Positions 8,860 through 14,288 of a stretch of 14,336 nt of DNA are shown piece after piece; within the stretch, counting starts at the first letter, position 1, and every line of letters begins with the position of its first letter. The notes beneath the pieces are model-generated. The model saw nothing but the letters and a program-made list of their open reading frames with translations. It ran no database searches and was not told where the DNA came from. Made by a program: the position numbers and the translations under genes. The stretch comes from an uncultured Dialister sp. (GTDB lineage Bacteria > Bacillota > Negativicutes > Veillonellales > Dialisteraceae), in assembly GCA_900759415.1 (NCBI GenBank), contig CAAEVC010000094.1:1-14336 (forward strand), given 5' to 3'.

Positions 8860-9909
8860 TTATTTTTTCTTTTTATCTGCTTTCTCCGGCAGTTTATTCA
8901 ACATATGAAGTGATGTACCATCCTTGAATGTAATGGAAGTGATTTCCGCTGAAATATGATATGTGTCCGGACTGCTAATTATCTTTTTATCATCCTCATT
9001 ATATTTACTGATATTTATTTTTCGCTCAACCGTAATTTCTCCATTGGAAGGAATGGCCTTCATCCCATAAGGCTGCATGACTTTTTTTACAACCCTGTCA
9101 TCTTTATCTTTGACAAAATATTCGGCTACAAAACCGGTGATTTCCTTATCACCTGTATTTTTCAAAGTTGCTTTGCAGTCAATCCAGTAATAGGGGATGA
9201 ATGCTTTTTCTACCCCCAGCTTCATTTCCGTATCGTTCACTGCCAGAGTGCTTTGCATTTTCTCTCGAATCGGCTTATTCAGTTCAGCAATTTTCTCTTT
9301 TGTTGCCTTGTCTACAGCCATCATAAAATCTACAAGATTGGTCAGTTCTTTTACCTTCCATGTCCCGTCATCCAATTTAGTCATTTTTACATTCAGATTA
9401 AAATCTTTCTCCAACTGCTCATTATGGATTTTCACTGCAACTATGGCCACATTATTTTCTTTGCTGATGACAGAAGCATCCTTGAAAGTAGAATTACTGA
9501 TACCTGACTTCTTTTTCATATTCTTAGCCATGATTTCCATATCACTTGACATGGATTTTTTCTGCTCAGCAGTATCTTCCCCTTTGACCGATTCTAACGT
9601 TTTAGCCTTCAATTCAGATATAACTGTCGGTTTGACCATCTGAATGAATCCCATGGCAAAAGGATTAGACAGGATGTCATGGCCTTCCAGTCTGCCATAA
9701 GCAATCAGAGCATCATCAAAGCCTTTATTGTAAAGAGTATCCAGATCCACATGCTTTTCAAAGGTTGCCACATCATGCTTCTCTATAGAATCCCGAATAA
9801 TCCCAAGAGAATAAACCGGCGTCTTGATCCAGTACAAGAAATAGAATGCTACTGCACAGATAATGGCCGCTACAACTGCAATGCCTATTTTTTTCTGATT
9901 GCCTGTCAT
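8860..9909 (-). CDS. Membrane-anchored DUF2939-like protein of unknown function
   Basis: 349 residues. A short basic N-terminus is followed by one hydrophobic helix (about 7-28, IGIAVVAAIICAVAFYFLYWI), so the rest is probably outside the cytoplasmic membrane with an uncleaved anchor. Residues of about 30-75 (SLGIIRDSIEKHDVATFEKHVDLDTL) resemble the start of the DUF2939 family, in which a helix-rich repeat follows the anchor. The part from about 210 to 335 alternates hydrophobic and polar residues, with TLKNTGDKEITGFVAEYFVKDKDD resembling FxLYD/Ig-like beta-sandwich domains. The C-terminus is lysine-rich (KADKKKK). The ATG has GAAGGGGG about 6 nt upstream. The gene is visibly AT-richer than its neighbours: line 9361-9420 has 21 G+C of 60 by hand count, against 28 of 60 at 4021-4080 in addB. 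It is monocistronic and shares a terminator with addA. Function not known; the family call is from memory of sequence patterns. Confidence 0.7.
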   Translation of the reverse strand: MTGNQKKIGIAVVAAIICAVAFYFLYWIKTPVYSLGIIRDSIEKHDVATFEKHVDLDTLYNKGFDDALIAYGRLEGHDILSNPFAMGFIQMVKPTVISELKAKTLESVKGEDTAEQKKSMSSDMEIMAKNMKKKSGISNSTFKDASVISKENNVAIVAVKIHNEQLEKDFNLNVKMTKLDDGTWKVKELTNLVDFMMAVDKATKEKIAELNKPIREKMQSTLAVNDTEMKLGVEKAFIPYYWIDCKATLKNTGDKEITGFVAEYFVKDKDDRVVKKVMQPYGMKAIPSNGEITVERKINISKYNEDDKKIISSPDTYHISAEITSITFKDGTSLHMLNKLPEKADKKKK

Positions 9910-10081
9910 TTAAATCCCCCTTCTCAGTATGGCAAACAAATAATAATATTAGTTATATTATACTGCTAAAAAACTAAAAAGCTATTTAATGAAATACATT
10001 TTAGAAATAATGTTCATTGAATCACAGAGTATAGCGCCAGATTCATTAGGACATATGGAAATGAATGGCAACATCAGCATA

Positions 10082-10134
10082 AAAAAGGAGCTGTGAAAAA
10101 ATGAAATTACATTTCTTCACAGCCCATCCTTTTT
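10082..10134. terminator. Long hairpin terminator of the solute-binding protein gene
   Basis: GCTGTGAAAAAATG (10090-10103) pairs with 10110-10123 with one mismatch around a 6-nt loop. An outer AAAAAGGA / TCCTTTTT pair (10082-10089, 10127-10134) extends the stem past a 3-nt bulge. T runs exist on both strands. It lies about 134 nt past the stop of the minus-strand gene to its right, with a heptad array in between. Confidence 0.82.
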
Positions 10135-10190
10135 ATTTGTCTAAGGCCAATTAACATCTGACATATAACGATATTATTGAAAAACACACT

Positions 10191-10248
10191 TATCGGCTCA
10201 GCCGATATCTTCGCTCTGTACTCTGAGCCTATATCTCTTCGCTCACCA
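10191..10248 (-). repeat. P palindrome plus heptad array in the 3' UTR of the solute-binding protein gene
   Basis: The palindrome TATCGGC-TCA-GCCGATA (10191-10207) is followed by five 7-bp units in phase at 10214, 10221, 10228, 10235 and 10242 (CTCTGTA, CTCTGAG, a divergent CCTATAT, CTCTTCG, CTCACCA). On the minus strand, the sense strand of the gene ending at 10268, the order is stop codon, array, GAAGATATCGGC palindrome. The same order and junction occur at 11189-11243. Confidence 0.78.
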
Positions 10249-10267
10249 AGGTCTATGCACTTGGTGA

Positions 10268-11080
10268 TTACTGGATTCCCAGCGCTTCTTCTGTTGTCTT
10301 TGGCATATCAGGAAGCGGCTGTTTGAACCATTTTTCATAGAGCTTGTTCAGTGTGCCGTCGTCTTTCAGCTTCTGGATGGCCTGATTGACCTGCTGCTGG
10401 AGTTCTTTATTGTCCTTGTTGAATCCGAAGGCAAAGTACTGTACTTTGGAATCCGGAACATCGACTACCCGGAAGTCGTCTTTGCCATCATTGGCCACGA
10501 AGTAGTCGGCTGCCGGTTTGTCCAGGATGCCTGCTGCGGCGCCGCCGGCTTTGAGTTCCATAACGATGTCAGAAGCATGATCGAAGCTCCGGATCTTCAT
10601 GCCTTTATCCTGGGCATAGTAGGCAGCAGTAGTGCCGACCTGGACGGCGATTTCCTGTCCCTTTGTCATGTCAGCGACGGAATGGATATCGCTGTCTTTT
10701 CTGGTGACCACTGCCAGTTTTGTTTCATAGAAAGGAGCGGCGAAGAGGATCTTTTCTGCTCTTTCTCTGGTGGCGGTCATACCGGAGGCAGACATATCCA
10801 CTTCTTTGGACTGAAGGGCTGGGATGAGTCCGTCAAATGCAATGTTCCTGAATTCTACATTCTTTCCCATTTCTTTAGCAACAGCCCGGACGACGTCGAT
10901 TTCATAACCGGTGTAATCAGAGCCGTCTTTTGTTTTAAATTCGAAAGGAACGTAGGTGGCATTGGTGGCTACTTTCAGTACATTAGATGCGGCCTTCTTT
11001 TCTCCGCCGCATCCGCTCATAATGCCCGCAGCCATCACCAGGGCCGTCCCTATTAATAAACCTTTTTTCCAGAATTTCAT
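10268..11080 (-). CDS. Amino-acid ABC transporter substrate-binding lipoprotein
   Basis: 270 residues of the SBP_bac_3 family (GlnH/ArtP/HisJ type), binding a polar amino acid outside the membrane for an ABC importer. The N-terminus is a lipoprotein signal: basic MKFWKK, a hydrophobic core and the lipobox MSGC with the lipidated Cys at residue 24. Family hallmarks are YVPFEF near the start of the mature domain, GYEIDVVRAVAKEMG, SGMTATRERAEKI (the Arg that clamps the ligand carboxylate) and AAGILDKPAADYF near the hinge. The start is set by GAGGG 7 nt upstream and by the signal peptide. A consensus promoter lies at 11125-11153. No permease or ATPase gene is adjacent, so it must work with components encoded elsewhere. 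The ligand cannot be assigned safely. Confidence 0.9.
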   Translation of the reverse strand: MKFWKKGLLIGTALVMAAGIMSGCGGEKKAASNVLKVATNATYVPFEFKTKDGSDYTGYEIDVVRAVAKEMGKNVEFRNIAFDGLIPALQSKEVDMSASGMTATRERAEKILFAAPFYETKLAVVTRKDSDIHSVADMTKGQEIAVQVGTTAAYYAQDKGMKIRSFDHASDIVMELKAGGAAAGILDKPAADYFVANDGKDDFRVVDVPDSKVQYFAFGFNKDNKELQQQVNQAIQKLKDDGTLNKLYEKWFKQPLPDMPKTTEEALGIQ

Positions 11081-11124
11081 TATATATCCCTCGCTTTATT
11101 CACTATATGCACTGAATGTACATA

Positions 11125-11153
11125 ATTATACACACATGTATTCCTTTTGTCCA
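11125..11153 (-). promoter_or_regulatory. Sigma-70-type promoter of the solute-binding protein gene
   Basis: On the minus strand a -35 TGGACA (11148-11153), a 17-bp spacer ending in TGTGTG and a perfect -10 TATAAT (11125-11130) lie about 45 bp upstream of the start codon. Spacing and sequence are near consensus. Confidence 0.8.
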
Positions 11154-11188
11154 CCCCTCAGGAATAGAAAAAGGAGGACATAAGGGGT

Positions 11189-11243
11189 ATAGAGCAGAGA
11201 GCTTTGAGCCATGGGCTATGAGCAAAGATATCGGCATCGCCGA
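11189..11243 (+). repeat. Heptad array (NNNGAGC) with P palindrome
   Basis: Five 7-bp units in exact phase (starts 11189, 11196, 11203, 11210, 11217), all ending GAGC except one ending GGGC. Then AAAGA and the palindrome TCGGC-ATC-GCCGA (11231-11243). The GAG strand is the plus strand here, but no plus-strand gene ends upstream, unlike the arrays that follow stop codons. Confidence 0.83.
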
Positions 11244-11272
11244 AATATATCCGCTGAAAAGCAGCCAAATAG

Positions 11273-11304
11273 AAAAGGACCTCCTTTTATACGGAGATCC
11301 TTTT
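11273..11304 (-). terminator. Hairpin terminator, probably of the second MFS gene
   Basis: AAAAGGACCTCC (11273-11284) and GGAGATCCTTTT (11293-11304) pair over 12 bp with one mismatch around an 8-nt loop. On the minus strand the stem ends in CCTTTTCT. It is the first clear terminator past the stop at 11544, giving a predicted 3' UTR of about 270 nt that contains a heptad array and K module. Confidence 0.7.
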
Positions 11305-11479
11305 GGTATGACATACTGTGCATAACATTGTTATTGATAAAAATACATAGATTTTTATATTTTCGGCTTAGCCACTTCCATCAATGCTGAATCCTTCATA
11401 AAGTAAAGCTTTTCTACTGAGAGGACAACCGCCATATATTAGATTGAAGTGCAGCGCCGCTATACGTTAAGACTTCATA

Positions 11480-11539
11480 ATTACAAACCATAAAGTCTTT
11501 ACAACCACCGCGGGGCTCTCTGAGCTCAAATCGGGGCTC
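11480..11539 (-). repeat. K module plus heptad array after the second MFS stop codon
   Basis: The K module (11480-11510) shares AGTCTTTACAACCACCG with 185-201 and resembles the inverse copy 13746-13772 over most of its length. It is followed by a 29-bp array (11511-11539) whose TCGGGGCTC words are 21 bp (3 x 7) apart. The array matches 14260-14288 with one mismatch. On the minus strand, the array begins 5 nt after the stop codon of the MFS gene. AAGACTT (11469-11475) and AAGTCTT (11493-11499) could also form a hairpin. Confidence 0.82.
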
Positions 11540-11543
11540 TATA

Positions 11544-12851
11544 TTATTTAATAGACACACCCTTTGTATCTTTGATGAAGAGTAATACGTTCAATGCGGC
11601 AGCCACATAGACGCCGGAGAGGAGGATGAAGGCTGCGTTGAATCCGTAATCCTGTGCCAGTGCACCGATGATGGCCGGTGCGAAGCCGCCGACTGCTCTT
11701 CCTGTATTGAAGATGAAGTTCTGTGCGGTGGAACGGGCATCGGTGGTGTAATTTTCTGAAAGAAGAGTGCCGTAGCCGGCCATCATGCCGTTACAGAAGA
11801 ATCCCAGAAGAGCACCGCCGAAGAGGAGGGCAATGGGAGACCCCAGGTTAACGTAAATGTATACCATAGCGGCAGAACCGATGTAGAAAAGGATGTACGG
11901 TTTCTTTCTTCCCAGAAGGTCAGAGAGGTAACCGAAGAGGTAGATGCCGGCAATCATGCCGATAACGGTAACGATCATCCAGCCGGACATGGATTTGGTG
12001 CTGAGGCCATGTTCTTTTAAGAGAATCATGGGAAGCCATACCATGATGCCGTAGTAACCGAAGTTCTGTACGCTGGTCATGATGGTAAGCGCAATGGTGG
12101 TAATTGTTTTTGACGGGCTGTCAAAAAGATGGATCAGCGGGAATTTATTGGCTTCAGACAGTTCCTCTTTTTCTTCTGCAGTGAGTTCTTCTCCTCTTTC
12201 TTTCTTGGCGAGGAGTGCCTTTTTCAGTTCTTTACGTTTCAGCCAGACCGGTGGTTCTTTCAGACCACGGCGGGCCCAGGCAGCGAAGAGGGCAGGAACG
12301 ACACCGATAAGAAAAAGAGCTCTCCAACCATAATCAGGAAGAACGAGAGCTGCCAGGATTGCTGCAAGGACAGCACCAGCCTGCCATCCCATGGCTACAC
12401 CGGCGGTGGCTCTTGCTCTCTTGGCTGCTGGCCAGGTTTCTGTGACAAGGGTCATGCCGATACCATATTCCCCGCCAAGACCAAGGCCTGCCAGGAAACG
12501 CAGAATATTCAGATGTGCGGCGGTATCTGCAAAGGCGCAGGCGCCGGTGAAAATAGAGAAAATGATAATAGTCAGAGAAAAGGTATGGACCCTTCCGAAA
12601 TAATCAGCAAAAATACCAAAGAGATAACCACCAAGAACAGTACCGATCAGCGTATAGGTAGCAATAAGACCGCCCTCACCCAGTGTAAGACCGAGCTCAC
12701 TTACGATGGCCGCCATAGCAAAGGAAAGAATGAGAACATCAAGGCCATCCATGGCATATCCGATAATGGACGCCCACATGACCTTCCATCTTTCTTTCCT
12801 TGTAACCCCAGTTTCCTGAAATTCCAGTTCTTCCAGTTGTTTCTCCGACAT
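11544..12851 (-). CDS. MFS metabolite:H+ symporter-like transporter (AAHS/SHS type)
   Basis: 435 residues, 12 predicted transmembrane helices. The helix-1 signature GYAMDGLDVLI (31-41, with D35 and D38) is typical of the aromatic acid:H+ and sialate/lactate symporter groups. Motif A, GIFADYFGR, lies at 79-87 between helices 2 and 3 and recurs as GYLSDLLGRKKP in the second half. RFLAGLGLGGEYGIG marks helix 4. The central cytoplasmic loop (about 200-240) is long and charged (KKALLAKKERGEELTAEEKEEL). It probably imports an organic acid with protons, but the substrate is unknown. The ATG has AGGAGG about 6 nt upstream. A near-consensus promoter and an inverted repeat precede it, so regulation at the start site is likely. 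The gene is divergent from the carbonic anhydrase-like gene. Confidence 0.88.
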   Translation of the reverse strand: MSEKQLEELEFQETGVTRKERWKVMWASIIGYAMDGLDVLILSFAMAAIVSELGLTLGEGGLIATYTLIGTVLGGYLFGIFADYFGRVHTFSLTIIIFSIFTGACAFADTAAHLNILRFLAGLGLGGEYGIGMTLVTETWPAAKRARATAGVAMGWQAGAVLAAILAALVLPDYGWRALFLIGVVPALFAAWARRGLKEPPVWLKRKELKKALLAKKERGEELTAEEKEELSEANKFPLIHLFDSPSKTITTIALTIMTSVQNFGYYGIMVWLPMILLKEHGLSTKSMSGWMIVTVIGMIAGIYLFGYLSDLLGRKKPYILFYIGSAAMVYIYVNLGSPIALLFGGALLGFFCNGMMAGYGTLLSENYTTDARSTAQNFIFNTGRAVGGFAPAIIGALAQDYGFNAAFILLSGVYVAAALNVLLFIKDTKGVSIK

Positions 12852-12875
12852 GTTATCCTCCTATTCAATTAACCC

Positions 12876-12895
12876 TGTGCCTTGAATTCGGCACA
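12876..12895. promoter_or_regulatory. Inverted repeat at the MFS transcription start, possible operator
   Basis: TGTGCC (12876-12881) and GGCACA (12890-12895) form perfect 6-bp arms with 8 bp between. With the -10 box at 12905-12910 the predicted start is near 12898, so the dyad covers about +3 to +22. That suits a repressor site or a small 5' UTR hairpin ahead of the ribosome binding site. No regulator gene is adjacent. Confidence 0.45.
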
Positions 12896-12904
12896 AATTG
12901 TCTC

Positions 12905-12933
12905 ATTATATAATGGAACTCTTAAAATTGCAA
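12905..12933 (-). promoter_or_regulatory. Sigma-70-type promoter of the second MFS gene
   Basis: On the minus strand: -35 TTGCAA (12928-12933), a 17-bp spacer and a perfect -10 TATAAT (12905-12910). The -10 is part of the palindrome CATTATATAATG (12904-12915). It lies 54 bp upstream of the ATG. Confidence 0.78.
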
Positions 12934-12998
12934 TAGGTTACGAAATTATGGTTATTACATTTTTCTGATTTGCAGGCCTTCTCCTTTTATAACCCCAA

Positions 12999-13080
12999 AT
13001 AGAGCTATGAGCTCATAGCTCAGAGCGCAGAGCAAAGGAAGCAGCTTTGCCGCAATCTTATATGCGCCGGCAAAACCGGC
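12999..13080 (+). repeat. Heptad array (NNNGAGC) with GCCGG/CCGGC palindrome
   Basis: Five 7-bp units in phase (starts 12999, 13006, 13013, 13020, 13027), each ending AGC, then AAAGG as in the array at 13715. The units at 13002-13021 form a perfect 20-bp palindrome, GAGCTATGAGCTCATAGCTC. Downstream, GCCGG-CAAAA-CCGGC (13066-13080) parallels the palindromes next to other arrays. It lies in a divergent region, so no stop codon precedes it. Confidence 0.78.
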
Positions 13081-13114
13081 AGCCTTTTCGGATTTCTTTT
13101 TAAGGAAATTCAGC

Positions 13115-13120
13115 TATAAT
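13115..13120 (+). promoter_or_regulatory. Candidate -10 box for the gamma-CA gene
   Basis: TATAAT lies 34 bp upstream of the ATG at 13155. The -35 position (TTTCTT or ATTTCT at 16-17 bp) is weak. The ribosome binding site AAGGAG (13143-13148) is 6 nt from the start and supports the ATG choice. Confidence 0.5.
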
Positions 13121-13154
13121 GAAGATAAGGAAATGAGTCAGAAAGGAGTCCATC

Positions 13155-13703
13155 ATGATTACAGGATACGGGAAGAATCATCCTTCCATTCACAGGAAAG
13201 CCCATGTATTTGAGAGTGCTGATGTGATTGGAAATGTAGAAATTGACGAATATGCCAGTGTCTGGTACCATGCCACCCTCCGGGGCGATAAGGCCATCAC
13301 CATCGGAAGGTATACCAATGTGCAGGATAATACGGTGATCCATGGGGAAAGTTATGAATGTCATATCGGTGATTTCGTGACCATCGGCCACAGCGCCCTC
13401 CTTCACTGCTGCACTGTGGAAAATGACTGCCTCATAGGCATGGGAGCCACCATACTGGACAAAGCTGTCATAGGCGAAGGCTCCATCGTAGCCGCCGGTT
13501 CCCTGGTAGTCAAAGGGACCGTCATCCCGCCTCATTCTCTGGTCATGGGAAGGCCGGCCAAAGCAGTAAAGACACTGGACGAAGAAACAGTCCACAAAAT
13601 CCACCTCCAGGCCGTAAGATATAAAACCCTCTGGACTGAAGACTACGGCCTCCTCCCTCAGGCTGATGGAGAAAGATACGATAAGGACAGGATTTTCTCA
13701 TAG
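13155..13703 (+). CDS. Gamma-class carbonic anhydrase-like hexapeptide-repeat protein
   Basis: 182 residues, a left-handed parallel beta-helix protein of the gamma carbonic anhydrase/YrdA/PaaY family; members form trimers with a metal at each interface. The expected ligands are present: H63 (NTVIHG), H79 and H84 (IGHSALLH, spacing 5 as in Methanosarcina Cam). So are the family residues R43 and D45 (LRGD) and Q57-D58 (NVQDN). Hexapeptide turns run from about residue 18 to 135, followed by a C-terminal helix (about 140-160). The protein is short and lacks the acidic loop of Cam, which places it with CamH/YrdA-type members; these keep the metal site but often show low or unproven hydratase activity. 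It is monocistronic, with its own ribosome binding site and terminator (13838-13883). A cytoplasmic, metal-binding role is likely; the true reaction is not settled. Confidence 0.9.
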   Translation: MITGYGKNHPSIHRKAHVFESADVIGNVEIDEYASVWYHATLRGDKAITIGRYTNVQDNTVIHGESYECHIGDFVTIGHSALLHCCTVENDCLIGMGATILDKAVIGEGSIVAAGSLVVKGTVIPPHSLVMGRPAKAVKTLDEETVHKIHLQAVRYKTLWTEDYGLLPQADGERYDKDRIFS

Positions 13704-13714
13704 ATTATCCCGGC

Positions 13715-13772
13715 GATGAGCTATGAGCTCAGAGCTTAGAGCAAAGGTGGTAAAGACTTTGTGATTTGTAAT
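13715..13772 (+). repeat. Heptad array plus K module in the 3' UTR of the gamma-CA gene
   Basis: Four units in phase (starts 13715, 13722, 13729, 13736), each ending GAGC, begin 11 nt after the stop codon. AAA and then GGTGGTAAAGACTTTGTG (13746-13763) follow. This is the K module in the orientation opposite to 11480-11510 on the window, but the same relative to the gene it follows. The array precedes the terminator, so it is expected in the transcript. Confidence 0.83.
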
Positions 13773-13837
13773 ATAAAGCCTGACAGATATTGGCGCTATC
13801 CAATCAATGAGCATAGTGCACCTGCTAACTGCTAAAT

Positions 13838-13883
13838 AAAAACGACCATGTTGACCTTATTCTCAGTCAACATGGCCGTTTTT
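13838..13883 (+). terminator. Hairpin terminator of the gamma-CA gene
   Basis: AAAACGACCATGTTGAC (13839-13855) pairs with 13866-13882 over 17 bp with one mismatch around a 10-nt loop, and ends in TTTTTA. The A run on the left would also allow termination on the minus strand. It lies about 135 nt after the stop codon. Confidence 0.88.
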
Positions 13884-13889
13884 ACTTAT

Positions 13890-13939
13890 GCCGGCAAGGC
13901 CGGCGTCCTTCGCTAATCGCTCATAGCTCCAAGCTCATC
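13890..13939 (-). repeat. GCCGGC palindrome plus heptad array
   Basis: GCCGGC-AAG-GCCGGC (13890-13904), then four units in phase at 13912, 13919, 13926 and 13933 (GCTAATC, GCTCATA, GCTCCAA, GCTCATC). On the minus strand the array (ending AGC) is followed by GAAGG and the palindrome, the same order as at 10191-10248 and 11189-11243. Confidence 0.77.
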
Positions 13940-14040
13940 GCTGCCTTCTAGAGCCTGCTATCCGCCCCCGTTCATTAACATGTTCAATCTCGGTGCTATA
14001 TGAACTCACCCAGTCCTTGAAACAGGCTACCCCCTTGTAA

Positions 14041-14068
14041 AGAGTTGAGTTTTGAGATTTGAGAGAAG
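14041..14068 (+). repeat. Heptad array (AGNNTTG type)
   Basis: Four 7-bp units in exact phase at 14041, 14048, 14055 and 14062: AGAGTTG, AGTTTTG, AGATTTG, AGAGAAG. The first unit equals the reverse complement of CAACTCT, the word repeated at 50-176. Confidence 0.78.
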
Positions 14069-14120
14069 GTAAAAAACATCAGTATTTATTTTTATATTTC
14101 GGCGAATCCGGTACCACCGC

Positions 14121-14196
14121 TAGTCTGACGTCTGACAGTCTGATAGTCTCGTGAGGCATTCTCCTCTTCTCTCTTTACTCTTTTCTCTTCTCTGTC
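14121..14196 (-). repeat. Near-heptad tracts (AGTCTG and CTCTT types)
   Basis: GTCTG/GTCTC words start at 14123, 14130, 14138 and 14146 (steps 7, 8, 8). After a short gap, CTCTT-rich units of exactly 7 bp start at 14169, 14176, 14183 and 14190. On the minus strand the first tract runs into GCGGTGGTACCGG and a degenerate P palindrome (about 14099-14112), matching the junction seen at other arrays. Confidence 0.55.
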
Positions 14197-14202
14197 TTTT
14201 TC

Positions 14203-14257
14203 GGTCTCTCGCCGTTATCCGCCAAGGCTTCATGCTCATCAGCGAAGCCGATACCAC
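14203..14257. repeat. 55-bp intergenic repeat, P module copy B
   Basis: Second copy of the segment at 88-142, with 51 of 55 positions identical by hand alignment. One of the four mismatches breaks the small palindrome (ATCAGC-GAA-GCCGAT). It directly abuts the array at 14260 through a CCACCTC junction. Confidence 0.85.
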
Positions 14258-14259
14258 CT

Positions 14260-14288
14260 CGGGGCTCTCTGCGCTCAAATCGGGGCTC
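14260..14288 (-). repeat. 29-bp heptad array copy
   Basis: Matches 11511-11539 at 28 of 29 positions. TCGGGGCTC words are again 21 bp apart. In the other copy this array starts 5 nt after a stop codon on the minus strand. Confidence 0.82.

Larger units (their letters stand above)
9910..10267. other. Intergenic region between DUF2939-like gene and solute-binding protein gene
   Basis: No gene is seen in these 358 bp. They hold a candidate -10 box for the DUF2939-like gene (TATAAT on the minus strand, 9957-9962, no good -35), the long hairpin terminator 10082-10134, and the palindrome and heptad array at 10191-10248. The stretch 9985-10080 shows nothing recognisable. Confidence 0.5.
11081..11543. 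other. Intergenic region between the solute-binding protein and second MFS genes
   Basis: No gene is seen in 463 bp. It holds the solute-binding protein promoter (11125-11153), a heptad array with palindrome (11189-11243), the terminator of the second MFS gene (11273-11304), a degenerate P-like stretch (TTTTTATATTTTCGGC at 11352-11366, compare 14089-14103), and a K module with heptad array (11480-11539). The part 11380-11465 shows nothing recognisable. Confidence 0.55.
12852..13154. other. Divergent regulatory region between the second MFS gene and the gamma-CA gene
   Basis: No gene is seen in 303 bp. On the left it carries the MFS promoter and inverted repeat, in the middle a heptad array with a 20-bp palindrome (12999-13033) and a GCCGG/CCGGC palindrome (13066-13080), on the right a -10 box and ribosome binding site for the carbonic anhydrase-like gene. 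Confidence 0.6.

Noticed and set aside
10025..10040. Word TATAGCGCC shared (in one or other orientation) by 10029 and 13791 regions
   Set aside because: Only about 9 bases are shared and the flanks do not align, so chance is likely.
10191..10207. Palindrome followed by GTTTTT on the minus strand as an intrinsic terminator
   Set aside because: The T run begins several bases after the stem and the other copies of this palindrome lack a T run, so it is better treated as part of the repeat family; the hairpin at 10082-10134 is a clearer terminator.
11081..11120. Riboswitch or T-box leader before the amino-acid-binding protein gene
   Set aside because: The promoter leaves a leader of only about 40 nt, too short for a T-box or known amino-acid riboswitch.
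12129..12872. Open frame on the plus strand opposite the second MFS gene
   Set aside because: Its translation is rich in Cys, Phe and Gly without domain features, while the opposite strand encodes a clear transporter with promoter and ribosome binding site.
13945..14040. Small RNA or tRNA-like gene in the non-repeat piece right of the gamma-CA gene
   Set aside because: No cloverleaf, promoter or terminator could be drawn for it, so nothing supports an RNA gene.
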